In this document: piece by piece, positions 1 through 8,882 of the stretch | Position numbering within the stretch: position 1 is the first letter of the stretch | How the letters are laid out: each line of letters opens with the position of its first letter | Assembly: GCA_946811185.2 (NCBI GenBank) | Contig: OX328108.1 | Coordinates: 34,656,493-34,720,492, forward strand | DNA: 64,000 nucleotides | Source of the DNA: Hippopus hippopus | Lineage: Eukaryota > Mollusca > Bivalvia > Cardiida > Cardiidae | Direction of reading: 5' to 3' | The notes under the pieces: model-generated | Told to the model about the DNA's origin: nothing | The model's database searches: none | What the model saw: the letters and a program-made list of their open reading frames with translations, nothing else | Program-made: the position numbers and the translations under genes

Positions 1-9
1 TTTAAGAAC

Positions 10-210
10 AGGACACCCTAATGCGGATTCCTGTAACATCGTCTTTCAACGCCGAAAAACGTACGTATTCGGCTAGGACTCGGGCAATCCGTACTCAATC
101 GGCCGATAGATGCTGGTTCCCCGCATCTATTACGGATTACCCGAGTCTTAGCCGAATCCGTACGATGAAAGGCGATGTTACACGAATCCCATTAGGGTGC
201 CCTATCGTTA
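10..210. mobile_element. Palindromic MITE, family D
   Basis: The left half (about 10-100) reappears inverted in the right half (about 125-208). Both ends carry CACCCTAATG followed by GGATTC.TGTAACATCG, with CTTTCA, ATTCGGCTA and ACTCGGG in matching order. The short centre lies around 100-128. No coding potential is credible. The 429-nt open frame starting at 21 only reads through this inverted repeat and its flank. Confidence 0.75.
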
Positions 211-504
211 AAGGATTCAAATTATCACATAGGCAACAGGTAATTTGTCGTCTGGAAATGATTTCGATTTCGACAAGTCTACGATTTCGTTATTTTGTAA
301 AGACTTCAAAGAACGTAAGCTATTGGGTATCTACATTCTGTGAAAGTACGGTAATAAGAATATTGACAGCTGACGATTTGGCCAGCCCTATAATATTGGC
401 TAGGACAATTTGGTCAGATAAATACGAGGTTTGTTTAAATGGAAAATAAAAGGCCTACTATCGGCCTGAAGTATCCATCACGGGAGTCAGAATGCACGCA
501 TATG

Positions 505-757
505 GCCTTCAACACGTGAAAAGGGTCATTCGGACATTTGCGTAAAGTGTCGTCTCGGATCAGCCTACGCAGTCCGCGCAGGCTAATCCGAGACGGCACT
601 TTACGACTATATTAGATTTTGTCTTATAGTAGACTTGCACAAAACAGAAAATTACATAAGAACGGAAAGTGTCGTCTCGGATTAGTCTGCGCAGAATGCG
701 CTGATCCGGGACGATACTTTACGCAAACGTCCGAATGTCCTTTTTTGCGTGTTACAC
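505..757. mobile_element. Double-hairpin MITE, family B, copy 1
   Basis: Outer inverted repeats start TGGCCTTCAACACG at the left and end CGTGTTACACGCCA at the right. Inside each arm is a second GC-rich hairpin reading AAAGTGTCGTCTCGG / CCGAGACGGCACTTT with a CAGCCT..GCGCAG stem. The two hairpins are separated by an AT-rich spacer of about 60 bp containing GTAGACTTGCAC. This copy has drifted in its right hairpin. Confidence 0.8.
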
Positions 758-918
758 GCCAATTCTATTCATACCAATTAAATTCTAAAGTATGAATATT
801 ATAATGACTATGATAAAAGTGTTACTGTACAGTCTGTCAAAGTTCCAGTCGCCGGTCGAAAAACGGGTCCTAAAAATAGAAATGAAGTTGCTAACGTTGC
901 AAAAAAGAATTGTGTTTA

Positions 919-1180
919 TATATGAGCCACGCTCTGTGAAAAGGGGGCTTAATGTATCTCCGTGATACATGATACCAAGCAAGTCATCACATAATTATGG
1001 GTCCATAAAAGCCACTTTTTTAAACTACCGACTTAATCATGAGGTAGACTAGTCCTTAGGGCATGAAGAAAATTGACCAATAGCGAAAAGTTCGGCCCAG
1101 GTCAGCCTGCGCGGACTGCATGGGTCGATACTTCTCGCAGATGCATTAAGCCCCCTTTTCACAGAGCATGGCTCATATAT
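919..1180. mobile_element. MITE, family C, copy 1
   Basis: Termini ATATATGAGCCACGCTCTG (left) and CAGAGCATGGCTCATATAT (right) are inverted. They are followed by AAAAGGGGGCTTAATG and its complement. The interior has GCATGAAG..AATAGCGAAAAGT and one hairpin stem CAGCCTGCGCGGACTGC, which resembles the stem of family B. Confidence 0.75.
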
Positions 1181-1263
1181 TTTTTCTTTGTTTATTTTTT
1201 AAAACCCTTATCCTGCTAAATAACTAACATAAAACTTGAAAGTTATTAGTAAAAACCATACCG

Positions 1264-1312
1264 GACAGTGTAGATCCAAGACCAGACTACACGCTCTGTT
1301 CAGTCTGATATA
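1264..1312. repeat. Hairpin repeat, family E
   Basis: Degenerate hairpin: GTGTAGATCCAAGACCAG then ACTACACGCTCTGTTCAGT. Other copies lie near 16990, 18345, 20785, 26045, 26385, 55676 and 55872. The one at 18345-18402 is nearly perfect. Confidence 0.5.
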
Positions 1313-1316
1313 CACA

Positions 1317-1999
1317 CAGGGTCCAAAAATTTCCGGAAAAGACACTCGTCCTGTAGGATAAGTGACTTTGAAAAAACACTTGCCCTGCCTTGATCCTCAC
1401 TCGTCCGACGAGAAAAACCTGTCCAATATTTGACTCCTGCTTTTTTTTTCAGACGAAACGGAAATGCTAATTATATTGTCTCCCGTAGCAACGAACATTA
1501 AATACCGGGTTTGAATATCCGGTATCATTTGTCCGGTCAAGTTATAAGAAATTAATAAAGCCAAAACAACACAGTTTTTGGACCTGGTTTCGGGAAAGTA
1601 TTTGCGTTATTGTTAATATCGATCGTTTTAATAAATTAGCAAAGTCAATCGAATTGAATTAGATCTATCCGAGGCATATTAAAACATCTGTATGCAATGA
1701 AAATGTCCCGGGTTATATCATTAGGCCGACTTGAAACCGGTCTTTATTTGGAGCGGGTACCAGCAGGTTTTATGTCCTGTTTCAATATTTGATTTCCAGA
1801 ATACCCTTAATTCTCTTTTTTAATAATGGAATGACCGTTTTGTCTCCTGTAAGTTAAATATTCATCTGAAAAACTTATTTGTTCACTACCTCCTATTTAC
1901 CACTCGTCCTGTCGGACGACCATGACTAAAATTTCACTCGTCCTCACCCATTTCTCACTCGTAAATACGAGCGGACGAGTGGATTTTTTGGACCCTGAC
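1317..1999. mobile_element. hAT-like non-autonomous element
   Basis: The left end CAGGGTCCAAAAATTTCC and right end ATTTTTTGGACCCTG are inverted. Subterminal CACTCGTCC repeats occur at 1348, 1386 and 1900-1990 in both orientations. CAGGG termini and subterminal repeats suit the hAT superfamily. I could not show a clean 8-bp target duplication and there is no transposase frame, so this is a family-level guess. Confidence 0.5.
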
Positions 2000-2452
2000 A
2001 CAGTCCTAAGAGTTACTGAAAGGTTAGTAGGTATTGCTATACATGTGTGAATGATGTCTAAAGCTTGATAAAATGTACTGCTGATCAGCAAACAAATTTT
2101 TTTATTGCGTTTCCTATTGTGACAAGTAAGTGGCTATGAGCCACAGGTAAAGTCATCGAATGGAACCGGACCGGACTTAATAATCGGATTCGACATTTTT
2201 TTTTTTTTTCAATCTTGTATGGACCAACCAAGTTTTATCTTTTCAAAGGCAACTTATTCCACATTTGCTAGTCTGTCAGTACTTTCAGTACTTTGATAAT
2301 TATCTAGGGTTTGGTTTTAGCTACATATGTTCAATTACATTAAATCAAGAACATTTAACTGGCAAAGCGTTGAAAGCAATGAATGCTAAGTGAATGATTT
2401 ACCCGTTACCACACATCCCTGTGCTTTGATGGTTCTGGCTTTTGGAAACAAT

Positions 2453-2473
2453 ATATAATAATAATAATAATAA
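2453..2473. repeat. Trinucleotide tail of the LINE
   Basis: ATA/TAA repeats lie directly at the 3' end of the element (TTATTA.. on the minus strand). Short 3' microsatellites are typical of CR1/L2-type LINEs that lack a poly(A) tail. Confidence 0.75.
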
Positions 2474-2474
2474 C

Positions 2475-2480
2475 TTTATT
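2475..2480 (-). promoter_or_regulatory. Polyadenylation-type signal of the LINE
   Basis: TTTATT on the plus strand is AATAAA on the minus strand. It lies just inside the trinucleotide tail of the LINE. Confidence 0.5.
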
Positions 2481-2540
2481 TAGAGAAGGTAACATGTTAA
2501 GACATAATATTATTTTCTACATGGCCTTCTTACACCATAA

Positions 2541-2574
<34 letters not shown>

Positions 2575-2680
2575 AAAACCTCTCTCTCACATACACATAC
2601 ACACCTCAACCTCTCTCTCACATACGCACACACACCCCTCTACCTCTCTCTCACACACGCACACATATGTATACGTACAT
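2541..2680. repeat. CA-rich microsatellite
   Basis: A pure (CA)n run at about 2543-2574 is followed by imperfect CACA and CTCTCTC blocks to about 2665. It sits in the 3' UTR of the LINE. The open frame rich in HTHTHT starting at 2494 is a product of it. Confidence 0.9.
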
Positions 2681-2812
2681 GTACAAAGGTAAATGAAATG
2701 GCCGGAAAAATTAAAAAGTCGATCATCTCAATGGTTCGTTTACCCGACAGATACTCACAAGCTGCTATTTATATACAAAAGAATTGGGGGAAAATGAGAG
2801 GGGAAAAAAACG

Positions 2813-5800
2813 TCATAATTGTTGATCATTTAGAAAATACTGCTTTACTTTCTTCTTAAATGTTATTAGTCTGGGTTCACTCCCAATTTCAAGCGGAACA
2901 TTATTCCAGACGCTCACACTGTAATAACTAAAACTGTTTGTATATATTTTTGTTTTGGGGGTTTTAGTTAAAACTAGATCATTGTTTGTCTGAGAGCGTA
3001 ATGAATAATTATAATTTCTGGATACATGAATTATGTCTAACATATAGGTAGGTGCTTTGTAATGGAGTGTTTTGTAGATAAGTACTGTAGCATGGTATTT
3101 GCATCTGTTCGAAAACGACAGCCAACACAATTCTTTAAATAATTCTGCTGATGGTGACTTTGCGGGTTTGCCAAGTATAAGTTTACCAACTCGTTTCTGA
3201 AGGGTTGAAACCTTGTTAACATAGCGCGTGTTATTTTTTCCCCAAATTATACAACAGTAGTCTAAAATTGGTAATATATAAGAGTTATAAAACAGCATCT
3301 TCGCTTCCGTTGTTAAATAGAATGTAATATTTTTGAAGAGTGATATCTTCCTTTTTAGTTCCTCACAAACATGGTCAATGTGAGAATGCCAGTTTAATTG
3401 GTTATCTATATATATACCAAGAACCTTTTGTTTACAGACATTTTCCAGTGGTAAACCATTTATCGTAAGACTTAGAGTTTTTTCAAGTTTCATTTTATGC
3501 TTTGAACCAAGTAACATGCATTTTGTTTTAGAGGGATGCAAAGACATATTATTTATATTACACCACTCTTGTACGCGAGAAAGGCTTTCCTGCAGTTTAT
3601 TCTGTATCGTTCTCAGTTCGAAACCTGATCTGTACATAGTGGAATCGTCTGCATACAAATCTATATCTACTTCAGGACATGTAAACGTCAGATCATTTAT
3701 GTAAATAATAAATAGGATAGGTCCAAGGATCGAGCCCTGAGGAACCCCAGATTTTATATCCAGCATGTTAGATTTAAAATTCCCAACCTTTACCAGCTGT
3801 CTCCTGTTGGACAGATATGATTTGATGAGGTTGTATGCATTATATGTAAAATGATATAATTTGAGTTTGTGTAACAGAATTTGGTGATCAACTAGGTCAA
3901 AAGCCTTTCTAAGGTCTAGGAAAACCGATCCGATGAATTTACCCTCGTCCACGTCTGTTAGCCATGCATCAACCAGTTTAGTTAAAAAAGCTGTTGTACA
4001 GGAATGGTTTTGTCTGAAACCAGACTGAGATCGATTAATTACATTAGTGTTTCTGAAGAAAATTTGTATTTGAGAAACAATGTGACGTTCAAAGATTTTT
4101 GATATTGTTGGTAGAACAGAAATTGGCCTGTAATTATTAGGGTCATCTCTATCACCTGTCTTAAATATTGGTATGACCCGAGCCAATTTCATCTCATCGG
4201 GATATATCCCAGAAGCAATACTGTTGTTTATAACTGATGCAATTACCGGAGTTATAATATCTCCACACTGTTTTAATATCTTTGGACCCAAACCGTCTAA
4301 ACCTGTAGCTTTGCTGGAGTCAAGTTTATGTATAATGTTTTGTACGTCATGTGCCGAAATGAATGGAATAGTAAATTCATTATAACCCAATTTTTCGTCA
4401 AGAATCTTCTCAAGAGATTGAAAGTTTGTCTTTGAAAACGTTGTCTTAGTCACGATATTAGAAATACTAAAAAAATGCATGTTTAATTCATTGATGATGT
4501 CAAGACTCCCTTCTATTACTGATTCTGTTTTTGTAATCTTATTTGGTAGGATAATTTCATTTGACGTTTTAACATTTGCAATAGTTTTGAGATTCTTCCA
4601 TAACAGTTTTGGATTTTTCTTATTTTCTATGGCGTCATTGAAGTAATTTTTCTTACTGCGCTTTATCATACAGGTAACTTTATTTCGGAGCGTTTTGTAT
4701 CTCTCGTAATTGCCGTATTTATGGGCTTTATCTCTATCGAACATCAATACTTTTATTTCTTGATTGAGCCAACTAGGCTGGTGTACACGTTTTACCCGCT
4801 TTTGCTTTAGTGGAGCGTGAACAGATAAAACTGAATTTAAAATTTCATAAAATTTATTGAGAGCCTTATTTCGGTCTGGTATAGTTTCTATGCATTCTAT
4901 TCCAGAATTTAATAAGCCAGAGTTAAACCCGTCTTTATCGAATTTATTAAAGCATCTATATTCAATAGTTACGTGATCGTGATTTATTTTGCTTGGATCC
5001 GCATGTGTTGACGTGCGAGTGAGGCAAATTGGATAATGATCACTTATAGATAAAGGAGATACGAAAACTTCGCTAATATTCTGACTGGAGTTAGTGTAAA
5101 TATGATCAATAATACTTTCACTCTTCTTCGTCACTCTTGTAGGATTTTTGACGAGTTGCTTTAAGTCAAAATTTGAAATTAGGTTTGCCCATTTGACATT
5201 TTCGTACTTTTTACTGTTATTTCTTTCATCAAATCTAATATTAAAATCACCCAAGATGTGGTACTCTAAATTTAATAAATCAACCTGTTCGATCTGCATA
5301 CTATAACTATCGACCCATGTTTGACTCGAGCTCGGTGGGCGGTAAACAAAATTTAGAAGAAATGATAGATGGTTATGACAAATAATTTCTATCCATATAG
5401 ATTCGATGTGAGGACACTCAAGGTCATGCCGTCTTTTATATTGCAGACTTTCAGAAATGAACACGATGATACCACCCCCTGTTTTGTCTTTTCTATCTTT
5501 CCTTTCAAAGGAATAATTTGATATTTTCAATGTACTGTTTTCAATATTTTCATGTAAAAATGTCTCGCACATTCCTAATATATCAGGTGATCTCTTTGCA
5601 CTTAAATGAAACTTAATTTCTTCTAATTTTGGCAAGAGATGACGTATATTTAAGCTTGAGATATGCGTTCCCTTCATTTTGAAGAAAAAGGCGTTTGCAA
5701 CAATATTATCATTTTGACAGGATGATGGAGTATTGGTATTTAATGAGTTTTTGTGTCTGTTGATTGAATGATTTATATTCAGTGTGCTTTTCGATTGGGC

Positions 5801-5944
5801 ACTCTGAGTATTCATATAACCGACACACGGTTCTTGGTTTTCAAACAAACTACATCTACAAGGAAATTCGTCGCAGGAAGTACAAATGGAGTCTAAGGGA
5901 TGAAAAATATTATTAATCTCAAAGTCATAATTGTCTTGTGTCAT
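2813..5944 (-). CDS. LINE ORF2: AP endonuclease and reverse transcriptase
   Basis: A 1043-residue polyprotein that nicks the target DNA and reverse-transcribes the element RNA. An N-terminal cysteine-rich patch (CTSCDEFPCRC, about residues 22-32) precedes an exonuclease/endonuclease/phosphatase-fold endonuclease. That domain shows GDFN at residues 232-235 and SDHYP near 301-305, whose histidine is the expected catalytic residue. The reverse transcriptase follows: NNYRPISVL near 595, SGVPQGS near 725-735 and the catalytic YADD at 764-767. The C-terminal thumb-like part ends at 1043. The frame is uninterrupted and starts with ATG 108 nt after the ORF1 stop. The closest relatives should be CR1/L2/jockey-group elements; the exact clade needs a tree. 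Confidence 0.95.
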   Translation of the reverse strand: MTQDNYDFEINNIFHPLDSICTSCDEFPCRCSLFENQEPCVGYMNTQSAQSKSTLNINHSINRHKNSLNTNTPSSCQNDNIVANAFFFKMKGTHISSLNIRHLLPKLEEIKFHLSAKRSPDILGMCETFLHENIENSTLKISNYSFERKDRKDKTGGGIIVFISESLQYKRRHDLECPHIESIWIEIICHNHLSFLLNFVYRPPSSSQTWVDSYSMQIEQVDLLNLEYHILGDFNIRFDERNNSKKYENVKWANLISNFDLKQLVKNPTRVTKKSESIIDHIYTNSSQNISEVFVSPLSISDHYPICLTRTSTHADPSKINHDHVTIEYRCFNKFDKDGFNSGLLNSGIECIETIPDRNKALNKFYEILNSVLSVHAPLKQKRVKRVHQPSWLNQEIKVLMFDRDKAHKYGNYERYKTLRNKVTCMIKRSKKNYFNDAIENKKNPKLLWKNLKTIANVKTSNEIILPNKITKTESVIEGSLDIINELNMHFFSISNIVTKTTFSKTNFQSLEKILDEKLGYNEFTIPFISAHDVQNIIHKLDSSKATGLDGLGPKILKQCGDIITPVIASVINNSIASGIYPDEMKLARVIPIFKTGDRDDPNNYRPISVLPTISKIFERHIVSQIQIFFRNTNVINRSQSGFRQNHSCTTAFLTKLVDAWLTDVDEGKFIGSVFLDLRKAFDLVDHQILLHKLKLYHFTYNAYNLIKSYLSNRRQLVKVGNFKSNMLDIKSGVPQGSILGPILFIIYINDLTFTCPEVDIDLYADDSTMYRSGFELRTIQNKLQESLSRVQEWCNINNMSLHPSKTKCMLLGSKHKMKLEKTLSLTINGLPLENVCKQKVLGIYIDNQLNWHSHIDHVCEELKRKISLFKNITFYLTTEAKMLFYNSYILPILDYCCIIWGKNNTRYVNKVSTLQKRVGKLILGKPAKSPSAELFKELCWLSFSNRCKYHATVLIYKTLHYKAPTYMLDIIHVSRNYNYSLRSQTNNDLVLTKTPKTKIYTNSFSYYSVSVWNNVPLEIGSEPRLITFKKKVKQYFLNDQQL

Positions 5945-6052
5945 GGTCCGAAAAGTCTGAGAAAAATCAGTAATTTCAGAATAACTATTAATTTTATCAT
6001 ATGCATCGTAACTATCGATTGTATCGCTTACTGAGTATCTGTCAGATTTGTG

Positions 6053-7921
6053 CTAATGCCTACGAATCTCAAATCTTGGTTTTAAATTTCTATTGTGTTG
6101 TCTATAGGTGCAACGCTTTGTTTCGTGCGTGTTATTTCGACAGATAAAGCAATATTGTTTGTATCCGTCGATATACACCCATGAAGCCCGTCTTCTTCCG
6201 TATCTTGCTTGTGCTTGCAAACTATTCATAAATGACGTATTTTGAAATCGTCTGAGTTGTGCACGGTTAGTCTGATTACTATGTTTAAGCAAAGGCACTG
6301 TTTTGTTCAAAACTGATAGTAAGTTACTTGTCCCCTTTGGTGCAAGATGAGTTCCGTCTCGGTAGTATAGATCCGATATAGTCTTTCCGTTGCCATACAC
6401 AAACAATGGAAAAGTGTCAATCAGTTTTGCAGCTGTCTGTTCACATACCCATTTGATAGTTTCGTTTAGTTGTGCAACATCAGTATCTTGTCGTGGACAG
6501 GCAGTACAAAAAAACACTTCACATTTTGAAGACAAGAAAGAGGCTAAATCGATCAGATCACTGCGCACATTTGCAATAGATGTTTTACTTGCTGCATCAT
6601 TGCACCCAACGTATATGATTACAGATTTGTAATTCTTCAAATTCAATGTTCGTAACATTCTTGAAATTTCGGAAATTGTTCTACCCCTACATGTTTTCAC
6701 TTGGACATTATTTTCAAGCCCTCTAAGCTTTATCCCTTTCAATATAGAGTCCCCGATTAGAAGGATTTTCTTAGGACTTTGGTTGGGATATGTTTCCTTG
6801 GTGGCAGTCTCTTCAGAACTTTTATGTTTGTGCGTGTTGACATCTGTCCTTGTCCGAATTATAGGATCAACATTTTTTTCTTGTGCTTCAAACTCCCTGT
6901 TTTCTCCTGTTCTCGGTATAGCAATTTCATTTTTATTGTTGGGCATTTTTTGTTTTTTTGTACTCGTAGAATCTTTAAAAGTCACACATGTTTTACTATT
7001 GACTTTTTCAGGGGTTATATCGTATGGCGTGGAGATTCGAGTAGCTTGAGACTTAGAATTTATTGAAAGATCAGTTTCACTTTCACCTCCTTTCGAGAGG
7101 GGCGTAACTGTTTCTGCTGTAGTACGATTCTGGCTGATGTTATTTCTCATTTGGGACCTGTTTTCTGTTAAAATTTCTTTTTGGCATTTCAGAGTGTCAG
7201 ATACGGACTGTAGCCTACGCGACAAGCTGTCGTTGATCGACTGAATCTGTACATCTAAGGATTTAGTGGTCTGGTTAATAGCTTCTACTTCGTTATGCAG
7301 ATCTTGTGTATACACTTGGTAATGCTTTTTCAGGCCTGTTATCTCATCCTTAATTTCACCAAATTGTACAGATATGATCTTAATATGTTCCTGTACCTGG
7401 ATGTATAACATGTGGACAGTTTCAGTTAAAACATTTATTTGGCCATTAATTTTATCGAGGCACTCACATTTTGCATTTGTTGGAAGTTGGTTTTCTTTAC
7501 TTTGGTCTTGTTTTAATTTTCTAACCCTTTCTACTGTAGAGCTGAGTGTCTTTAATTCCGAAGGATTGCAAAATTCTGGCTGTGAGTCACTATTTTCTGC
7601 AAATGTCGAAAATGAGCGAAGAATTTTTTCAAAAGCGTCATTTACTTCAGAAGTCGATGTTGCATTACTCTCAAGTTTTGATTCCACAATTTTAAGAATT
7701 TTTGGCAAGTCCTTTTGCATGAATGTTTTTGATTCCTTTCCATTTACCAAACAACTGCTGGTCGTATGATACATGTTCAGTGTATATGCTCTCCGATTTT
7801 TGGATGATAATTTATATTTTGTTTCAACTAAGAATGTGAGAAGAGGAAAAGAATGTTGCAAATCAGCATCTTCTTCTCTGTTCAAAATGACTCTATCCAA
7901 AAAAAAAAAAGTAACATCCAT
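6053..7921 (-). CDS. LINE ORF1: coiled coil, SGNH esterase, CCHC zinc knuckle
   Basis: A 622-residue ORF1 protein, expected to bind the element RNA. Residues about 150-260 are rich in heptad-like polar and hydrophobic spacing (coiled coil). About 385-550 is an SGNH/GDSL hydrolase: the GDS block has Ser392, GCND has the Asn near 441, and DGTH gives Asp522 and His525 of the triad. A C-terminal CX2CX4HX4C knuckle spans Cys591-Cys604. Esterase ORF1s are known in CR1-type LINEs; esterase plus knuckle in one protein gives both a lipid/ester-hydrolase fold and a nucleic-acid-binding module. An 11-nt A/T homopolymer lies just after the start codon, so a downstream Met may be used instead. Confidence 0.93.
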   Translation of the reverse strand: MDVTFFFLDRVILNREEDADLQHSFPLLTFLVETKYKLSSKNRRAYTLNMYHTTSSCLVNGKESKTFMQKDLPKILKIVESKLESNATSTSEVNDAFEKILRSFSTFAENSDSQPEFCNPSELKTLSSTVERVRKLKQDQSKENQLPTNAKCECLDKINGQINVLTETVHMLYIQVQEHIKIISVQFGEIKDEITGLKKHYQVYTQDLHNEVEAINQTTKSLDVQIQSINDSLSRRLQSVSDTLKCQKEILTENRSQMRNNISQNRTTAETVTPLSKGGESETDLSINSKSQATRISTPYDITPEKVNSKTCVTFKDSTSTKKQKMPNNKNEIAIPRTGENREFEAQEKNVDPIIRTRTDVNTHKHKSSEETATKETYPNQSPKKILLIGDSILKGIKLRGLENNVQVKTCRGRTISEISRMLRTLNLKNYKSVIIYVGCNDAASKTSIANVRSDLIDLASFLSSKCEVFFCTACPRQDTDVAQLNETIKWVCEQTAAKLIDTFPLFVYGNGKTISDLYYRDGTHLAPKGTSNLLSVLNKTVPLLKHSNQTNRAQLRRFQNTSFMNSLQAQARYGRRRASWVYIDGYKQYCFICRNNTHETKRCTYRQHNRNLKPRFEIRRH

Positions 7922-7975
7922 TTGGAGATAACTTTGTAGACTGCAAATCCCTCCATCGTATCTGACACGTTTATA

Positions 7976-8107
7976 TGTGAAAGCAGCTAGTGGTTTGGAA
8001 AGAATATTTTGCGAAGCACTTGTTATAAAAGCTCAGGAAAAGCATGGATAGGTGCACTGGCGGCCGTGCTATGGCTGAAATAATGTTGAACAACAAATAA
8101 ACAAATT
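7976..8107 (+). mobile_element. SINE type-2 3' body fragment
   Basis: Matches the bodies at 19961, 22140 and 36503: GAAAGCAGCTAGTGG, then ATGGATAGGTGCACTGGC, then GGCTGAAATAATGTTGAA. The tRNA-like head is missing. It abuts the 5' side of the LINE. Confidence 0.65.
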
Positions 8108-8559
8108 CTCTGTTTCCTTTTGACTGTACTTAATTAGGCGGAAATGTGAACTCGAAACGGGACATAGTAAAAAGATTTCATAACTTTTACGTAAACGGAA
8201 TGTTGTAACAATGTCCCTTATACGCTTCCGGAATGAAACAACAACAACAACAAAACGTATTTTAGAAAGTATTCCATCCTATACTTTGTTATTTTCATTA
8301 TTTTCTTCGTGTCTTGTTAGCACATTTAAGTTGAACATATCGGTACGATATATTCAATGATACTAGTAATCAATGATTAAAAAATCAACCCACAAGTACT
8401 CGTATATAACACTAAATCTATTTGAAGCACTCTTTGTCGAAAGTTTCAAATCCTCGCTGCAAAATAGGTTTTAAGATGCATTTCGAACGAAAAACGAAGA
8501 GACGTTAAAGTCATATAGTTTGAATTCACTAGTAGAAGAACGTTCTGTGCAGTCTGAGC
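8108..8559. other. No gene seen
   Basis: AT-rich sequence with a short (AAC)n run near 8238-8252. It lies beyond the probable 3' end of the proline-rich gene. I see no coding region or recognisable repeat. Confidence 0.5.
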
Positions 8560-8565
8560 TTTATT
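8560..8565 (-). promoter_or_regulatory. Candidate poly(A) signal of the proline-rich gene
   Basis: TTTATT on the plus strand is AATAAA on the minus strand, about 320 nt beyond the stop codon at 8883. This would make 8545-8882 the 3' UTR. Confidence 0.4.
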
Positions 8566-8882
8566 TAAACTCTCCACAAAAGCAAATTATGTAGCTGATA
8601 CTTGAAAAAAAAAAAAGAGTTAAACCTTACTTAACAATCCTGCATTTCAATGACTTTGTAGGAAAAGATATTTGGAAACACTAAGAGATAGGAGAAAACT
8701 GGTAGCCAGCATCTTCATCTATTCCAAGTATGCTTTATACCATTTTGAAGACAACTTTCTTCAATTTAGTCATACTTGCTTTTTTGTCTAGAAATGCTTA
8801 CAATTTAGACGAGCGTGAGATTTTGTCATGTCGTACTGAGTTTAAATTTTGAGTACATTTTCTGTGAATGATGTAAAAGTGT

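Larger units (their letters stand above)
2455..7975 (-). mobile_element. Full-length LINE, CR1/L2-like, two intact ORFs
   Basis: A non-LTR retrotransposon on the minus strand. ORF1 (7921-6053) is followed after about 108 nt by ORF2 (5944-2813), then a roughly 340-nt 3' UTR that ends in an AATAAA-like signal and a TTA-type trinucleotide tail (2455-2473). The 5' boundary must lie between 7921 and about 7979, where an unrelated SINE fragment begins, so the 5' UTR is short or trimmed. Esterase-type ORF1s of this kind are known from CR1-group LINEs. No target duplication was identified. Both frames are uninterrupted, so the copy is young. Confidence 0.9.

Noticed and set aside
21..449. 142-codon open frame at the start of the window.
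   Set aside because: It reads through the inverted-repeat MITE at 10-210 and has no domain features.
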